Shown one piece after another: positions 63,334-64,000 of a stretch of 64,000 nt of DNA. Location: assembly GCF_017744015.1 (NCBI RefSeq), contig NZ_JAGHRA010000006.1:124001-188000 (forward strand). The letters are read 5' to 3'. Each line of letters opens with the position of its first letter. Positions within the stretch are counted from its first letter, which is position 1. The notes beneath the pieces were generated by a model, which saw only the letters and a list, made by a program, of their open reading frames with translations, made no database searches and was not told where the DNA came from. Source of the stretch: Paracoccus sp. R12_2. Lineage in GTDB: Bacteria > Pseudomonadota > Alphaproteobacteria > Rhodobacterales > Rhodobacteraceae. The position numbers and the translations under genes are program-made.

Positions 63334-64000
63334 ATGAGCATTCCTTATTCCCTTCTCGATCTGGCGCCGGTCCCCGAAGGTTTCGACGCCGGTGACGCGA
63401 TCAGCAACACCCTTGATCTGGCGCGCAAGGCCGAAGGCTGGGGCTATCACCGGTTCTGGATGGCCGAGCATCACAACATGCCGGGTATTGCCAGTTCGGC
63501 GACCGCCGTCCTGATCGGGCTTGTCGCGCAGGCGACCCGCACCATGCGGGTGGGTGCGGGCGGGATCATGCTGCCAAACCACGCGCCCCTGACCGTGGCC
63601 GAGGCGTTCGGGACCTTGGCCACGGTGTTTCCGGATCGCATCGATCTGGGACTGGGCCGTGCCCCCGGCGGTGACGGCGCGGTGATCCAAGCTCTGCGCC
63701 GTGATCCGATGGCCGACAGTTTTCCCAATGATGTCGTCGAATTGCTGGATTACCTGGGGCCTGCGCGTGACGGTGCCGCGGTGCGCGCTCTGCCGGGCGA
63801 GGGGACGCAGGTTCCCGTCTGGATTCTTGGCAGCAGCCTGTTCGGCGCCCAGTTGGCGGCCCATCTGGGCCTGCCCTATGCCTTCGCCAGCCATTTCGCG
63901 CCGAATGATCTGGAACGGGCTCTGGCGATCTATCGCGACCGGTTCCGCCCCTCGCCTTGGGGCCAAAAGCCGCATGCGATGATCGCGATCAACGTTTTCG
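63334..64000 (+). CDS. LLM-class flavin-dependent oxidoreductase (partial)
   Basis: The first 222 codons of a luciferase-like protein, cut by the window edge. Segments [43 protein letters not shown] and [13 protein letters not shown] match the YhbW/MsnO8-like group of stand-alone flavin oxidoreductases. No ribosome site is obvious before ATG 63334. Substrate not predictable. Confidence 0.88.
   Translation, partial: MSIPYSLLDLAPVPEGFDAGDAISNTLDLARKAEGWGYHRFWMAEHHNMPGIASSATAVLIGLVAQATRTMRVGAGGIMLPNHAPLTVAEAFGTLATVFPDRIDLGLGRAPGGDGAVIQALRRDPMADSFPNDVVELLDYLGPARDGAAVRALPGEGTQVPVWILGSSLFGAQLAAHLGLPYAFASHFAPNDLERALAIYRDRFRPSPWGQKPHAMIAINVF

Overview
The window is a high-GC alphaproteobacterial chromosome segment. 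Gene content fits Rhodobacterales, probably Paracoccus or a close relative: an opgG-opgH-opgC glucan operon, a GAF-containing PtsP, a class II DAHP synthase, a Hint-domain protein and an aroK-aroB pair divergent from a xerD operon. This assignment is inferred from gene content and style, not from a search. I see no tRNA, rRNA, CRISPR array or insertion sequence.

Layout. 1-14.2 kb, almost all minus strand, is housekeeping: nadB (cut by the window edge) and nadA, opgC/opgH/opgG, ptsP, lysC, a DUF1178 gene, waaA and gatB. A lytic transglycosylase lipoprotein follows at 14.5 kb. 15.4-42.1 kb is an accessory polysaccharide and natural-product locus. 42.1-64 kb returns to ordinary genes: DUF1330, Hint protein, GlxA-type regulator, DAHP synthase, an LLM oxidoreductase, LpxL-type acyltransferase, DMT transporter, tkt, CNNM/CorC, xerD operon, aroK-aroB, an orphan iron-binding protein, ABC-F, a metallopeptidase, rplU-rpmA, GNAT and a partial LLM oxidoreductase.

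The accessory locus is the notable part. It encodes an ExoY-type initiating sugar transferase, a Wzz-type protein with a degenerate CpsD-like partner, a GT2, a WecG/TagA/CpsF glycosyltransferase and a Wzy-like protein. Then comes a same-strand run of nine genes with almost no gaps: a 2136-aa iterative-type PKS (KS-AT-KR-DH-ACP-TE), a GT2, a 1524-aa NRPS (formyltransferase, truncated condensation lobe, adenylation domain split by a luciferase-like monooxygenase, carrier), a phosphopantetheinyl transferase, an SGNH hydrolase, a second SGNH-like protein fused to a glycoside-hydrolase-like domain, a GT2, a GT4 and a Wzx flippase. The adenylation pocket reads most like a glycine code. A plausible but untested product is an N-formylated, possibly N-oxygenated glycyl-polyketide that is glycosylated or attached to an exported glycan.

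Three near-identical 20-bp inverted repeats of the form ACCTG-N10-CAGGT lie upstream of the sugar transferase (15357), between wecG and wzy (20490) and upstream of the PKS (22166). They match the classical lux box bound by LuxR-type quorum-sensing regulators. This suggests the locus is switched on as one quorum-sensing regulon by a LuxR protein encoded elsewhere, since no luxR or luxI is present here.
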